Assembly: GCF_020421205.1 (NCBI RefSeq)
Contig: NZ_JAIZZH010000003.1
Coordinates: forward strand, 959,216 to 1,023,215
Length of the DNA stretch: 64,000 nt
From: Hymenobacter pini
GTDB taxonomy: Bacteria > Bacteroidota > Bacteroidia > Cytophagales > Hymenobacteraceae
Direction: 5' to 3'
Below are positions 16,952 through 25,572 of the stretch, piece after piece. Each line of letters opens with the position of its first letter. Position 1 is the stretch's first letter. Position numbers and translations under genes: made by a program. Below the pieces are notes generated by a model. That model was not told where the DNA came from and did no database searches. It worked only from the letters and a program-made list of their open reading frames with translations.

Positions 16952-18190
16952 ATGGAGCCTATTCTTACTAAAAAACCGGCGAAGTCCGAAATTCTTAAGC
17001 AGGCCAAAGCCTACGTACAAACCCTGCTGGAAGAAAAGCTGCCGGCTCAGCTCGTCTATCACTCCCCCACTCACACGGCTACGGTAGCCAAAGAGGCCCG
17101 GGCCCTGGGCGAAGCCGCCGGCCTCGATGAGGCCGACCAGGAAGCCTTATTATTGGCCGCCTGGTTTCACGACACAGGCTACATTGATACCTACGATGGC
17201 CACGAGTTCCGAAGCGCCGAGCTGGCCGGTGAGTGGCTGACCCAGCAGGGCTACCCCGCTGAGCGCGTGGCCCTGGTGCAGCAGCTCATCAAAGCCACCC
17301 ACCGCGACTCCGAGCGTGAAACCGAGTTGGAGCAGCTGCTGGTGGATGCCGACATGAGCAATATGGGCCGCGACGACTTCTTCGCCAACGGTGAGCTGCT
17401 GCGAGCCGAGTGGGAAGCCACCCTGGGTAAAACCTACTCCAACCCTGACTGGGCCGAAACACAGCTGGCGTTCCTCTGCGAGGGCAAGTACTACACCAAG
17501 GTAGCCCGGGAGCGGTACGAGGAGCAGCTCAAAGAGAACATCAAGGACCAGCGCAAGCTGCTGAAGAAGGTAGAAAAGAAGAAAAAGAAGAAGCAGGAAG
17601 AAGCGGGCACCTTTGCTGAGCCAAAGCGGGGCATCGAAACCATGTTCCGGACGATGTACAGCAACCACATGAAGCTCTCAGACATGGCCGATAAAAAGGC
17701 CAACATGATGATTTCGCTGAATGCGGTGCTCATGTCGCTTATCATCACCTACTTCGGGGCCAAGCTAGGCAGCAAATCCGCGGCGCTCAATAACGTGGGG
17801 CTTATCCGGAACCCGGTTATTGCGGTGCCCATGGGCATTTTGCTGGCCACGGCCCTGGGCTCGGTTATCACCGCCATTCTGTGCGCCCAACCCGATGTAA
17901 CCAGTTTCAAGTGGCTGAAGAAAAGCCCGGAAATTGCCACCAACCGCCGCGTCAACCTGCTGTTCTTCGGTAACTTCAGCAAGCTTAGCCTCGACAATTT
18001 CCAGCAGGGCATGACGGAAATCATGGGCCAGAAAGACGCCTTGTACACCAATATGGTGACGGACATCTACTACCTGGGCGACGTGCTAACCAAGAAGTAC
18101 CGCTTGCTGCGCCTGAGTTATACCATCTTTATGGTCGGCCTCATCCTTACGGCCTTGTCGTTCGGTATTGCGCTGCTGTATAAGGCGTAG
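16952..18190 (+). CDS. HD phosphohydrolase fused to Pycsar-type (DUF5706) membrane effector domain
   Basis: A 412-residue protein from the ATG at 16952. Residues about 30-190 are an HD metal-dependent phosphohydrolase: His37/His41 (HSPTH), His73-Asp74 (WFHDTG) and Asp132/Asp134 (VDADMS). A charged linker follows (KKVEKKKKKKQEE, about 205-217). Residues about 225-412 match the Pycsar effector/DUF5706 domain: GIETMFRTMYSNHMKLSDMADKKA, then membrane segments near 250-270, 289-311 and 389-408. In Pycsar defence, PycTM effectors carry such a domain and are triggered by cCMP or cUMP. HD-DUF5706 fusions also occur as ordinary chromosomal genes in Bacteroidota, so a defence role is not proven. It is convergent with a cyclase-like gene 94 bases away. 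Confidence 0.85.
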   Translation: MEPILTKKPAKSEILKQAKAYVQTLLEEKLPAQLVYHSPTHTATVAKEARALGEAAGLDEADQEALLLAAWFHDTGYIDTYDGHEFRSAELAGEWLTQQGYPAERVALVQQLIKATHRDSERETELEQLLVDADMSNMGRDDFFANGELLRAEWEATLGKTYSNPDWAETQLAFLCEGKYYTKVARERYEEQLKENIKDQRKLLKKVEKKKKKKQEEAGTFAEPKRGIETMFRTMYSNHMKLSDMADKKANMMISLNAVLMSLIITYFGAKLGSKSAALNNVGLIRNPVIAVPMGILLATALGSVITAILCAQPDVTSFKWLKKSPEIATNRRVNLLFFGNFSKLSLDNFQQGMTEIMGQKDALYTNMVTDIYYLGDVLTKKYRLLRLSYTIFMVGLILTALSFGIALLYKA

Positions 18191-18213
18191 ACGGTAAGTC
18201 AACGAGAAGAAGT

Positions 18214-18270
18214 AAAAAGTCAACGCGCTGACGTAGCCTGTATAGAGGCACATCAGCGCGTTGACTTTTT
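18214..18270. terminator. Bidirectional terminator between convergent genes
   Basis: An 18-bp perfect stem, with AAAAAGTCAACGCGCTGA at 18214-18231 and its complement at 18253-18270, around a 21-base loop. T runs occur on both strands, so it can end both the HD/Pycsar gene and the cyclase-like gene. Confidence 0.85.
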
Positions 18271-18284
18271 ATCTAGGGCTACTG

Positions 18285-19430
18285 TTACTTCTCCCCCAAC
18301 ATCTCCGCCAGCTGCTGAATGGAACGCCCCAGGAAGCGGTGGACGCGGCGCAGCTGGCCGAAGCGCACGAGGCGGTGGCTGCTGGCCACGTGGCCGTAGC
18401 GCAACTCCAGAGTCAGCAGGCAGGTGTCCACGTCGGAGGCTTCCAGGCAAAACAGGAGCAGCGCGTTGGGGAACAGCCGGAAGTGGGAAATCTTCTCCAC
18501 GTACAGCAGCCAGCCGTCTTCATCCTCCAGGCACTGCACCGTCTGGAAATCAATCTGTCCGTTGAAAACATCCACTTTGTAGCTGGTGCCAAGGCGGCCG
18601 GCTTTGCTCACATCGTAGTGCACGGCAGTGGCCCCTTCCATCCAGCGGGGGCGTAGCCGGAAGTTGCTTACAATGCGCAGGGCGTAGGGTACCGGCACGG
18701 GCAGCACGCGGCGCACCTTCAGGGAGCAGCCCGGCCGGGGCGGGTCGGTGGTGGGGCTGGCCAGCAGCAGCCGCAGCGGCGAGAGGTGGGCGTAGTGGTA
18801 GGGAATTTCGCCCAGATGCTCATAGTAGGTAGCACCGGGCAACAGCCGCGTCCAGGAAAACGCGCTGGCCAGTTCGGCAGCGGGCTGGGTGTGGGTGTAG
18901 CCCTCCGAGAGCAGAATATACTCGGACCCGGCCACGTTGTTTTTGAGCAGGCGGTGCACCACAATTACGTCGCGGCCCATGAGCTTGGTGTGCTCCCGGA
19001 TGCGGGCCACGCTTACGTGGCCGTAGTGCACCACAATTTTGAGCGTGAGGGCCAGCTCGTGCAAAGAAGCCGCCAGGGCCGAGCCGGTGTCGCGCTCCAC
19101 TAAATGCAGGTAGTTCTGAAAATCCAGATAGATGCGGCGGCACTGTCTGGCCAGCTCCTCGGCCGAGGGCGGCGGGCCCAGCCGGTAAAACAGCACAGCG
19201 TCGCCCTGAATTTCGTTGACTTCCAGGTCCAGGATATTGGCTTCGATGAGAATTTCCAGCAAATCGGCCACTAGAAACGGGGCCTGGGGGTTGCCGGATT
19301 CCTCGATGAACCGGGTGAAGCCGCTGATATCCGGAATGAGCAGCAAGGCTGGCAACTGGCCATTGGTGGCGGAGGCAGACGCGGAGCCGGCTGCCCGGCG
19401 CTGGGCCCGCAATTCATCCAAAACACCCAT
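18285..19430 (-). CDS. Class III nucleotide cyclase-like protein (DUF2652)
   Basis: A 381-residue soluble protein. The N-terminal half has the signature of class III nucleotidyl cyclases: LLIPDISGFTRF (Asp34, first metal ligand), NEIQGDAVLFY (Asp77, second metal ligand), HYGHVSVARI, and GRDVIVVHRLLKN (Arg160, the usual transition-state Arg). The Asn normally found four residues before that Arg is replaced by Ile, so activity or product may differ from adenylate cyclases. The C-terminal half is DUF2652-specific, with a START-like flavour (RPRWMEGATAVHYDVSKAGRLGTSYKVDV). It is convergent with the HD/Pycsar-effector gene. Whether it makes a cyclic nucleotide that the neighbour senses is inference. 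Confidence 0.75.
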   Translation of the reverse strand: MGVLDELRAQRRAAGSASASATNGQLPALLLIPDISGFTRFIEESGNPQAPFLVADLLEILIEANILDLEVNEIQGDAVLFYRLGPPPSAEELARQCRRIYLDFQNYLHLVERDTGSALAASLHELALTLKIVVHYGHVSVARIREHTKLMGRDVIVVHRLLKNNVAGSEYILLSEGYTHTQPAAELASAFSWTRLLPGATYYEHLGEIPYHYAHLSPLRLLLASPTTDPPRPGCSLKVRRVLPVPVPYALRIVSNFRLRPRWMEGATAVHYDVSKAGRLGTSYKVDVFNGQIDFQTVQCLEDEDGWLLYVEKISHFRLFPNALLLFCLEASDVDTCLLTLELRYGHVASSHRLVRFGQLRRVHRFLGRSIQQLAEMLGEK

Positions 19431-19567
19431 AGAACCCGAGAAAGCGCAAAAACGATGGAAGCAGCGCGAAGATACCCTTCCGCTAACAGCTTTCTATATG
19501 CGGGCACGCCGAGAGTTGGTTTGGGCAGCCCACCCTTTCGGCGTAGCTTTGCAGAGGCACTGGCCAG

Positions 19568-19639
19568 GGCTGCGTAGTTCAACGGATAGAATAGGCGTTT
19601 CCTAAACGCTTGATATGGGTTCGATTCCCGTCGCGGCTA
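19568..19639 (+). tRNA. tRNA-Arg (anticodon CCT)
   Basis: A complete cloverleaf: acceptor GGCTGCG/CGCGGCT, D stem GTTC/GAAT, anticodon stem GGCGT/ACGCT around loop TTCCTAA (anticodon CCT, reads AGG), T arm ATGGG-TTCGATT-CCCGT, discriminator A. CCA is not encoded. A terminator-like hairpin follows at 19643-19674. No integrase or repeated tRNA end is seen nearby. Confidence 0.93.
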
Positions 19640-19642
19640 CTA

Positions 19643-19684
19643 AAAACCCCGTTTTCGGTCTGAAAACGGGGTTTTCAATTTTTC
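19643..19684 (+). terminator. Terminator after tRNA-Arg
   Basis: AAAACCCCGTTTT (19643-19655) pairs with AAAACGGGGTTTT (19662-19674), followed by a second T run near 19679-19683. Confidence 0.75.
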
Positions 19685-19722
19685 AGGTTATAGCAGTAGC
19701 TGAGCTACTTAACAGGCGGCAC

Positions 19723-21768
19723 GTGGTAAACGCAACGGAACAAGAAGAACGGGCATATCTGGAGGAAATTAAGGAGCGGCTGGCCGTAGCTATTCGGCGG
19801 GTGGATGACGCCGTGCGCCAGTACTCCACCGAATTGCGCCAGAAAAAGCAGTACCTCTACGAGCACCAGTCGGGCTTGGATGAGGCTGATATGGTGGCCG
19901 CCGGGCAGTCCATCGACCGCATGGCGTTTACGGGCGAGGCCTCAGTGGCCCGCAAGCGTCGCCTGTTCAAGCTCAGCCAGTCGCCCTACTTCGGGCGGGT
20001 TGATTTCACGCCGAAGGGTGGCAAGTCGGTGCCGGTGTACGTGGGCGTGTACGCCTTTGCCGATGAGCGCCAGAACGTGATTTTCGACTGGCGCGCGCCC
20101 ATTTCCTCGCTGTTCTATGATTTTGAGCTGGGCCCGGCTTCCTACACCACACCGGCCGGTGGCACCGTGGCCGGCCGCATCGACCTGAAGCGGCAGTTTC
20201 GCATCCGCGACGGGCGGCTGGAGTACCTACTGGACAGCTCAGTGAACATTCACGACGATGTGCTGCAGCAGGAGCTGGCCAAGTCCTCGGACGACAAGAT
20301 GAAGAACATCGTGGCCACCATTCAGCGCGACCAGAACGCGGTGATTCGCAACGAGGAGGCTTCGGTGATGGTGATTCAGGGTGTGGCTGGCTCGGGCAAA
20401 ACCTCTATTGCCCTGCACCGCGTGGCCTTTTTGCTGTACCGCCACCGCGACACTATTGCGGCCCGGAATGTACTCATCATCTCCCCCAACAAGGTATTTG
20501 CCGACTACATTTCCAACGTACTGCCCGAGCTGGGTGAAGAGCACATTCCGGAGATGGGCATGGAGGAGCTGGCCGCCGAGCTGCTGGGCCCCAACTACAC
20601 CTTCCAGACGTTTTTTGAGCAGGTAGCCCGGCTGCTAGATGGCCCGGACCCTGGATTTGTGGAGCGGCTGCGCTACAAGTCGTCGGTGGAGTTTTTGGGG
20701 CAGCTGAACCAGTACCTGCTGCACATCGAAAACCACTACCTCACCTTCCAGGATATTCGGGTGGGCCGCACGGTGGTGCCAGCGGCGGTGTTGCGCCAGA
20801 AGTTCAGCACCTACCACCGGGTACCGCTGTTGAAGCGTTTTGGCCTGGTGGCCGTGGATGTGCGCGCCTACGTGCGCGACGCCGTGGGCCGCAAGCTTAC
20901 CAACGGCGAAAAGAACAGCATCGAGGAAAGCCTGCTACGCCTGTTCCGCTTCCGGCACGTGGCCGAGTTATACAGGGACTTCTACCAGTGGCTGGGCCGC
21001 CCCGAGTTGCTGAAGCTGGACCCGCACCGCGCCCACCTGGAGTACGCCGACGTATTTGCCTTGCTCTACCTGCGCATTCGGCTGGAGGGGCTAGGCGGCT
21101 ACGAACAGGTGAAACATCTGCTCATTGATGAAATGCAGGACTATACGCCGGTGCAGTACGCGGTGCTGGCCCGGCTGTTCTCATGCCGCAAAACCATACT
21201 CGGCGACATTAGCCAGTCGGTAAACCCGTACAGCGCCTCCTCCGCCGACACCATTGAGCGGGTATTTCCACAGGCCGAAGTAGTGCGCCTGCTGCGCAGC
21301 TACCGCTCCACCGTCGAAATCACGGCCCTGGCCCAGCGTATCCTACCCACCCCCGGCATCGAGCCCTTGGAGCGCCACGGTCCCGAGCCCGCCCTGCTGG
21401 CCTGTCCCGATGCGGAGACGGAACGCGCTGCAATCCGGCAGGTGTTGGTGGACTTTCAGACCTCAGGTCGGCAGTCGATGGGGGTCATTTGCAAAACCAG
21501 CCGCCAGGCCCGGCAGCTGCACCAGGCCGTTGAGGACCTCGGGGTTCACCTGCTCACCGCCGATTCCACGTTGTTTAAAGAAGGCGTCATCATCACCACG
21601 GCCCACTTATCCAAGGGTCTGGAGTTTGATGAGGTGCTGGTGCCTTTCGCCTCGGCCCGCACCTACCACACCGAGGTAGACCAGCGCATGCTATACGTGG
21701 CCTGCACCCGCGCCATGCACCAGCTCACGCTCACGTACACCGGCGAGCTGACGGCGTTTTTGCGCTAA
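19723..21768 (+). CDS. helD: HelD-like RNA polymerase recycling helicase (UvrD superfamily 1)
   Basis: A 681-residue superfamily-1 ATPase. The N-terminal coiled coil (EERAYLEEIKERLAVAIRRV) is the HelD secondary-channel arm, and YFGRVDF plus VIFDWRAPISSLFYDFELGPASY is the HelD-specific region. Helicase motifs follow: Walker A GVAGSGKTSIALHR, motif II LLIDEMQDYTPVQ, HLSKGLEFDEVLVPF, and motif VI LYVACTRAMHQL. In Firmicutes, HelD strips stalled RNA polymerase from DNA. A GTG at 19723 is taken as the start, because further upstream the frame runs into the tRNA and its terminator. No gene is downstream on the same strand, and the next gene is convergent. Confidence 0.88.
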   Translation: MVNATEQEERAYLEEIKERLAVAIRRVDDAVRQYSTELRQKKQYLYEHQSGLDEADMVAAGQSIDRMAFTGEASVARKRRLFKLSQSPYFGRVDFTPKGGKSVPVYVGVYAFADERQNVIFDWRAPISSLFYDFELGPASYTTPAGGTVAGRIDLKRQFRIRDGRLEYLLDSSVNIHDDVLQQELAKSSDDKMKNIVATIQRDQNAVIRNEEASVMVIQGVAGSGKTSIALHRVAFLLYRHRDTIAARNVLIISPNKVFADYISNVLPELGEEHIPEMGMEELAAELLGPNYTFQTFFEQVARLLDGPDPGFVERLRYKSSVEFLGQLNQYLLHIENHYLTFQDIRVGRTVVPAAVLRQKFSTYHRVPLLKRFGLVAVDVRAYVRDAVGRKLTNGEKNSIEESLLRLFRFRHVAELYRDFYQWLGRPELLKLDPHRAHLEYADVFALLYLRIRLEGLGGYEQVKHLLIDEMQDYTPVQYAVLARLFSCRKTILGDISQSVNPYSASSADTIERVFPQAEVVRLLRSYRSTVEITALAQRILPTPGIEPLERHGPEPALLACPDAETERAAIRQVLVDFQTSGRQSMGVICKTSRQARQLHQAVEDLGVHLLTADSTLFKEGVIITTAHLSKGLEFDEVLVPFASARTYHTEVDQRMLYVACTRAMHQLTLTYTGELTAFLR

Positions 21769-21770
21769 GA

Positions 21771-21811
21771 GGTGAAGTTGTAGAAGAATAGACGGTTACT
21801 CATAACTTCAC
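21771..21811. terminator. Hairpin between convergent helD and response regulator
   Basis: GGTGAAGTT (21771-21779) pairs with AACTTCACC (21803-21811). There is no long T run, so its terminator function is only probable. Confidence 0.4.
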
Positions 21812-21830
21812 CATCTCACAATTTCACCAC

Positions 21831-22502
21831 TTACTGAATCAGGCCTTGGTTCATGGCGTAGCGGATGAGGGCGGCCGTGTTCTTGGCCTGTGTTTTCTCG
21901 ATGATGTTCTGGCGGTGGGTTTCGATGGTACGCTTGCTGGTGAACAGCTGGTCGGCTATTTCCTGGTTGGTCATGCCCTCGGCAATGAGGCGCAATACCT
22001 CTAGCTCCCGCCCTGATAAGTCGGCGGTGGCCTCTGGGCGTTTGGCAAACGAAACGGGTTCCGGCGCGGCCGAGGCACCAAATTGGGTTATCACGCGGCG
22101 CAGCAGGTTCAGGCCGATTTCGGTGCACAGAAACTCGCGCCCGGCCGCCACCGTCCGGATGGCGTGGGCTATTTCGGTGATGTCGGCGTTTTTGAGCACG
22201 TAGCCCAACGCGCCGGCTTCCAGCATGCGGTACACGTAGTTTTCGTGCTCCAGCATGGAGAGTACCAGCACCCGCACCTCGGGGTACCGCTCGCGCAGGT
22301 GCGCCATAGTGGCAAAGCCATCCAGCACGGGCATGTTCACATCCATCATCACCACATCGGCGGGGGTATGGGACAGCAGCTCCAGCAGCATTTCGCCGTT
22401 GGCGGCCTCTCCTACAATATCCATATCGGGTTCCTTGCTCAGCAGAGCTCGGATACCGTCGCGCAAAATGGCATGATCGTCAGCCAGCAGAATACGAATC
22501 AT
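21831..22502 (-). CDS. NarL/FixJ-family response regulator
   Basis: A 223-residue two-domain transcription regulator. The receiver domain (about 1-120) shows the acidic pair ADD, phospho-acceptor Asp in VVMMDVNMP, VLSM, and the Lys in YVLKNAD. The output domain is a LuxR-type helix-turn-helix: LSGRELEVLRLIAEGMTNQEIADQLFTSKRTIETHRQNIIEKTQAKN. The ATG at 22502 (MIRILLADDH) is the obvious start, as upstream codons are Pro/Arg-rich spacer. No cognate histidine kinase is adjacent, so it is an orphan here. About 400 bases of non-coding DNA precede it. Confidence 0.92.
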   Translation of the reverse strand: MIRILLADDHAILRDGIRALLSKEPDMDIVGEAANGEMLLELLSHTPADVVMMDVNMPVLDGFATMAHLRERYPEVRVLVLSMLEHENYVYRMLEAGALGYVLKNADITEIAHAIRTVAAGREFLCTEIGLNLLRRVITQFGASAAPEPVSFAKRPEATADLSGRELEVLRLIAEGMTNQEIADQLFTSKRTIETHRQNIIEKTQAKNTAALIRYAMNQGLIQ

Positions 22503-22904
22503 AAATTCAAGCAAAGAATAACGAGTGGCCTGGCCCGGACGCGTGGGTTGACGGCGGCCAGTCGGTTCCGGTGCAGCCGCGCGGGAAGCTGGCTGCGGTA
22601 GGAGCACTTGACCAGAGCTGATGAGCTCCCGACTAAGATACGGTAACCAGCAGCCATCCGGTTAACAGCCACCAGTGCCCCAGGTTAGGCCGCCGCCGCA
22701 TCGCCGCGTTACTGAGAGGTACTATCCGGCTCAGCTTCAATGTACTACCCAACCTGCAGCTCGACACTATGCGGCTAAAAATCAGTTGGTTATATTTTCA
22801 ACCATCTATCTTCTGCCGCGTATAGATCTGCATTCCCCACCCGCCCCTGCCAGCGGACCCGACTCTCCCACTTACCGCCCGTCGGGCTTTACCGCACCCG
22901 TTCT
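22503..22904. other. Divergent intergenic region without a recognisable gene
   Basis: A 402-base gap between the leftward response regulator and the rightward STAS-like gene. The frames here give only Pro/Arg-rich low-complexity peptides. The AT-rich patch at 22770-22830 is the likely promoter area of the right-hand gene, but no clean Bacteroidota promoter match was found. No RNA structure stood out. Confidence 0.4.
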
Positions 22905-23279
22905 ATGGAAGTCTACCGCGAAATTCTGCCCAACAGCTACCTGCTGATTCTGACCGACAACAACGCGCCGGCCACGGTAGCTCAGTTGTCGTACGCCCTG
23001 CGCCGGGCCAGCCGCAGCGGCAAGCCCAGCATATGGGTTGATTGTAGCCAGCTGCACCGGCTGCCGTTTGCGGCACTGCGGGTACTGGCCCGCTACTACC
23101 GCCGGTTGCGGCAGCGCCAGATTCCGCTGGTACTCTGCCACCTCGGCGACGACGCGCACCAACTGATGGCCAAGCTGCCCACGGCGCTGTGCCCGCCCGT
23201 GGTACCCTCATTGCTGGATGCGGAGCGCTACTGCCAGCACCCCCACGCCTTGTTACGACAGCAGCCGGCCACCGCGTAA
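22905..23279 (+). CDS. STAS-like small protein
   Basis: A 124-residue soluble protein. The pattern of a strand (YLLILTDN), a helix, a strand ending in IWVDCSQLHRLPFAALRVLARYYRRL and then IPLVLCHLGDDAHQLMAKL matches the STAS/anti-sigma antagonist fold. In this fold a Ser or Thr after the D-x-S motif may be phosphorylated; Ser48 in VDCSQL sits close to that place. No anti-sigma factor or kinase is adjacent. It is convergent with the DUF1345 gene, 7 bases apart. The assignment rests on fold pattern, not on strong sequence identity. Confidence 0.55.
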   Translation: MEVYREILPNSYLLILTDNNAPATVAQLSYALRRASRSGKPSIWVDCSQLHRLPFAALRVLARYYRRLRQRQIPLVLCHLGDDAHQLMAKLPTALCPPVVPSLLDAERYCQHPHALLRQQPATA

Positions 23280-23286
23280 CGCATAG

Positions 23287-23970
23287 CTACAGTACGCTGG
23301 CCAGCCCGTTGATGGTAAGCGCCACCACGGCCGTATTGAACCCGAAGGACAGCAACCCGTGCACTAGAGCCAGCCGACGAATCAGGCGGTCTGACACGCC
23401 CACGTCGGCCGTTTGCGCAGTCATGCCAATTACAAAGGAGAAGTAGGCAAAATCGAGGTAATCGGGTTCCTTTTCGTTGCCCGGAAATTCCAGCCCGCCT
23501 TCTGCCCGTTTTCCGTCGGCGGCGTAGTAGAGATGGGCGTAGCGCAGCGTGAATAGTGTGTGTACCAGCAACCAAGCCGTGAGGACACCCACGGCGCCGG
23601 CTACCACGCGCGCCGTTTGGTGGGTATCCGCATCGGCCTTGGATAGTAGCAGCACTACCGCCAGCAAGCTAGCTACCGCCGCCCCCAGCACCGCCACAAA
23701 CGACAGTACCCGGCCGGGGTCTTCCTTGGTGGCAATCTGGCGCAGATGTGCCACATCAGCCCGCAGAATAATAGCCCAGGTAATGGCTAGCGTGGTCAGC
23801 GTAAACCCGTCCCAGGCCAGCAGCAGTCGCAGCAGCGCCGGCCATTGCCCGGGAGCCAGCATGTACAGCCCGGCCGCCGGCAGCAGCCCCAGGCCCAGCC
23901 GCCGCCAGGCGGGCCACAGGGCAACGCGGTGCAACGGAGAAAAGCGGCGGGGGGCAGCGGAGGAGGGCAT
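23287..23970 (-). CDS. DUF1345 membrane protein
   Basis: A 227-residue integral membrane protein with about five hydrophobic spans (LGLLPAAGLYMLA, GFTLTTLAITWAIIL, VLSFVAVLGAAVASLLAVVLLL, VVAGAVGVLTAWLLVHTLFTL, and the C-terminal SFGFNTAVVALTING). The conserved DUF1345 motif FTLRYAHLYY and the segment DYLDFAYFSFVIGMTAQTADV are clear. Function of the family is unknown. It is divergent from pncB (57 bases between starts) and convergent with the STAS-like gene. Confidence 0.85.
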   Translation of the reverse strand: MPSSAAPRRFSPLHRVALWPAWRRLGLGLLPAAGLYMLAPGQWPALLRLLLAWDGFTLTTLAITWAIILRADVAHLRQIATKEDPGRVLSFVAVLGAAVASLLAVVLLLSKADADTHQTARVVAGAVGVLTAWLLVHTLFTLRYAHLYYAADGKRAEGGLEFPGNEKEPDYLDFAYFSFVIGMTAQTADVGVSDRLIRRLALVHGLLSFGFNTAVVALTINGLASVL

Positions 23971-24027
23971 AGACTGGGCGGAAATGAAATATTCTGCGTA
24001 AGCTACGGCATCTCAACCGTTGCTTAC

Positions 24028-25515
24028 ATGAATTCAGCTCCGCTTTCCGGCCTGTACGCCCCCTCCCTCAGCCTCCTCACCGACCTGTACCAAGTAACCA
24101 TGGCCTACGGCTACTGGCAGCAGGGTTTGCAGGACCGAGAGGCTGTGTTTCACCTGTATTTCCGGCGGCCACCCTTCAGCGGGGGCTATGCCGTGGCGGC
24201 CGGCCTGGCCTACGCCGTTGACTACTTGCAGAACCTGCGTTTTTCGGAAGTCGACCTTACCTATCTGGGCAGCCTGAAAAGCAGTAAGGGCGCGGCCATG
24301 TTCCCGCCGGAGTTTCTGCAGTACCTGTGGGAGCTGCGCTTCAGCTGCGACGTGGATGCCGTGGCCGAGGGCACGGTAGTGTTCGGCAACGAGCCCCTGA
24401 TTCGGGTGCAGGGTCCGCTGCTACAGGCACAATTGGTAGAAACAGCCCTGCTCACGCTGGTGAACTTTCAGACGCTGATTGCCACCAAAGCCTCCCGCAT
24501 TCGGGAAGCGGCCGGTGCCGATACCGTACTGGAGTTTGGCCTGCGCCGCGCCCAAGGGCCCGATGGGGGCTTGTCGGCCAGCCGGGCCGCTTACCTGGGC
24601 GGGGTAGATGCCACCAGCAACGTGCTGGCCGGGCAGCGCTTCGGTATTCCGGTGAAGGGCACCCACGCCCACAGCTGGGTTATGGCCTTTGAGGATGAGC
24701 CCGAGGCCTTTGCCGCCTACGCCAAAGCCTTCCCCGACGACTCGGTGTTTCTGGTGGACACTTACGACACGCTGGAAGGCGTGCGCCATGCTATTAAGGT
24801 AGCCCGCGAGATGCGCGCCAACGGCCACGAGCTGGGCGGCATCCGGTTGGACTCGGGCGACTTGGCCTACCTCAGCCGCGAGGCCCGGGCGTTGCTCAAT
24901 GAGGCCGGCTTTGAGAATGTACGCATCGTGGCCAGCAACGACCTGGAGGAAAACCTCATTACCAGCCTGAAGCTGCAGGGCGCCAAAATTGATACCTGGG
25001 GCATCGGCACCCAACTCGTGACGGCCTACGACCAGCCGGCCCTGGGCGGCGTGTACAAGCTAGCCGCCCTGCGCAAACCCGACGACTCAGGCTGGGACTT
25101 CACCATCAAGCTCTCGGAGCAGCTGGCCAAAACCAGTATCCCCGGCATCTTGCAGGTGCGCCGCTACGAAACCGAGAAAGGCCAACCCCGCGCCGATATG
25201 CTCTACAACGTGGCCGAGCCCCTGCCCGAGCAGCTCACCATCATCGACCCGCTGGATGCCACCCGCCGCCGCGCCGTGCGGGCCGACGCTTCGTACCGGG
25301 AGCTGCTGGAGCCCATTTTCCGCCGAGGCGAGCTGGTGCATCAGCTGCCCACGCTGCAGGAAAGCCGGGCCCGGGCCCACCGCGAAGTGCTCAGCCTCGA
25401 CCCCAGTATCCGCCGCTTCCTCAACCCCCACACCTACCCCGTGGGTCTGGAAGAGTCACTCAACACCTTCCGCACCCAACTGATTCTGGAAAAGCGCCCC
25501 GTGCGCCCGGCTTAG
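24028..25515 (+). CDS. pncB: Nicotinate phosphoribosyltransferase
   Basis: A 495-residue enzyme of NAD salvage that joins nicotinate to PRPP, with ATP hydrolysis, to give nicotinate mononucleotide. The typical start LLTDLYQVTMAYGYWQQG, the FHLYFRRPPFSGGYAV segment, EFGLRRAQGPDGGLSASRAAYLGG, the conserved GTHAHSWVMAF with the phosphorylated-His region, and IRLDSGDLAYLS and WGIGTQLVTAYDQPALGGVYKL are all present. Length is normal. The ATG at 24028 is chosen because the upstream codons are antisense to DUF1345. It ends at a long hairpin terminator. Cytoplasmic. Confidence 0.95.
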   Translation: MNSAPLSGLYAPSLSLLTDLYQVTMAYGYWQQGLQDREAVFHLYFRRPPFSGGYAVAAGLAYAVDYLQNLRFSEVDLTYLGSLKSSKGAAMFPPEFLQYLWELRFSCDVDAVAEGTVVFGNEPLIRVQGPLLQAQLVETALLTLVNFQTLIATKASRIREAAGADTVLEFGLRRAQGPDGGLSASRAAYLGGVDATSNVLAGQRFGIPVKGTHAHSWVMAFEDEPEAFAAYAKAFPDDSVFLVDTYDTLEGVRHAIKVAREMRANGHELGGIRLDSGDLAYLSREARALLNEAGFENVRIVASNDLEENLITSLKLQGAKIDTWGIGTQLVTAYDQPALGGVYKLAALRKPDDSGWDFTIKLSEQLAKTSIPGILQVRRYETEKGQPRADMLYNVAEPLPEQLTIIDPLDATRRRAVRADASYRELLEPIFRRGELVHQLPTLQESRARAHREVLSLDPSIRRFLNPHTYPVGLEESLNTFRTQLILEKRPVRPA

Positions 25516-25518
25516 TAT

Positions 25519-25572
25519 GCCTAAATGCAAAAGGCCCGACTGCTGATGCAGTCGGGCCTTTTGCATTTAGGC
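25519..25572. terminator. 25-bp perfect hairpin terminator
   Basis: GCCTAAATGCAAAAGGCCCG and five further bases (25519-25543) pair perfectly with 25548-25572 around a TGAT loop. It has T-rich flanks on both strands, ends pncB, and overlaps the last codons of the convergent DUF4240 gene. Confidence 0.85.

Noticed and set aside
5669..19430. A defence island spanning the restriction-modification and Pycsar-like genes
   Set aside because: Between them lie ordinary metabolic and envelope genes with host-like composition, so there is no clustered island.
19568..19639. tRNA-Arg as an integration site
   Set aside because: No integrase, no repeated tRNA 3' end and no composition change downstream were found.
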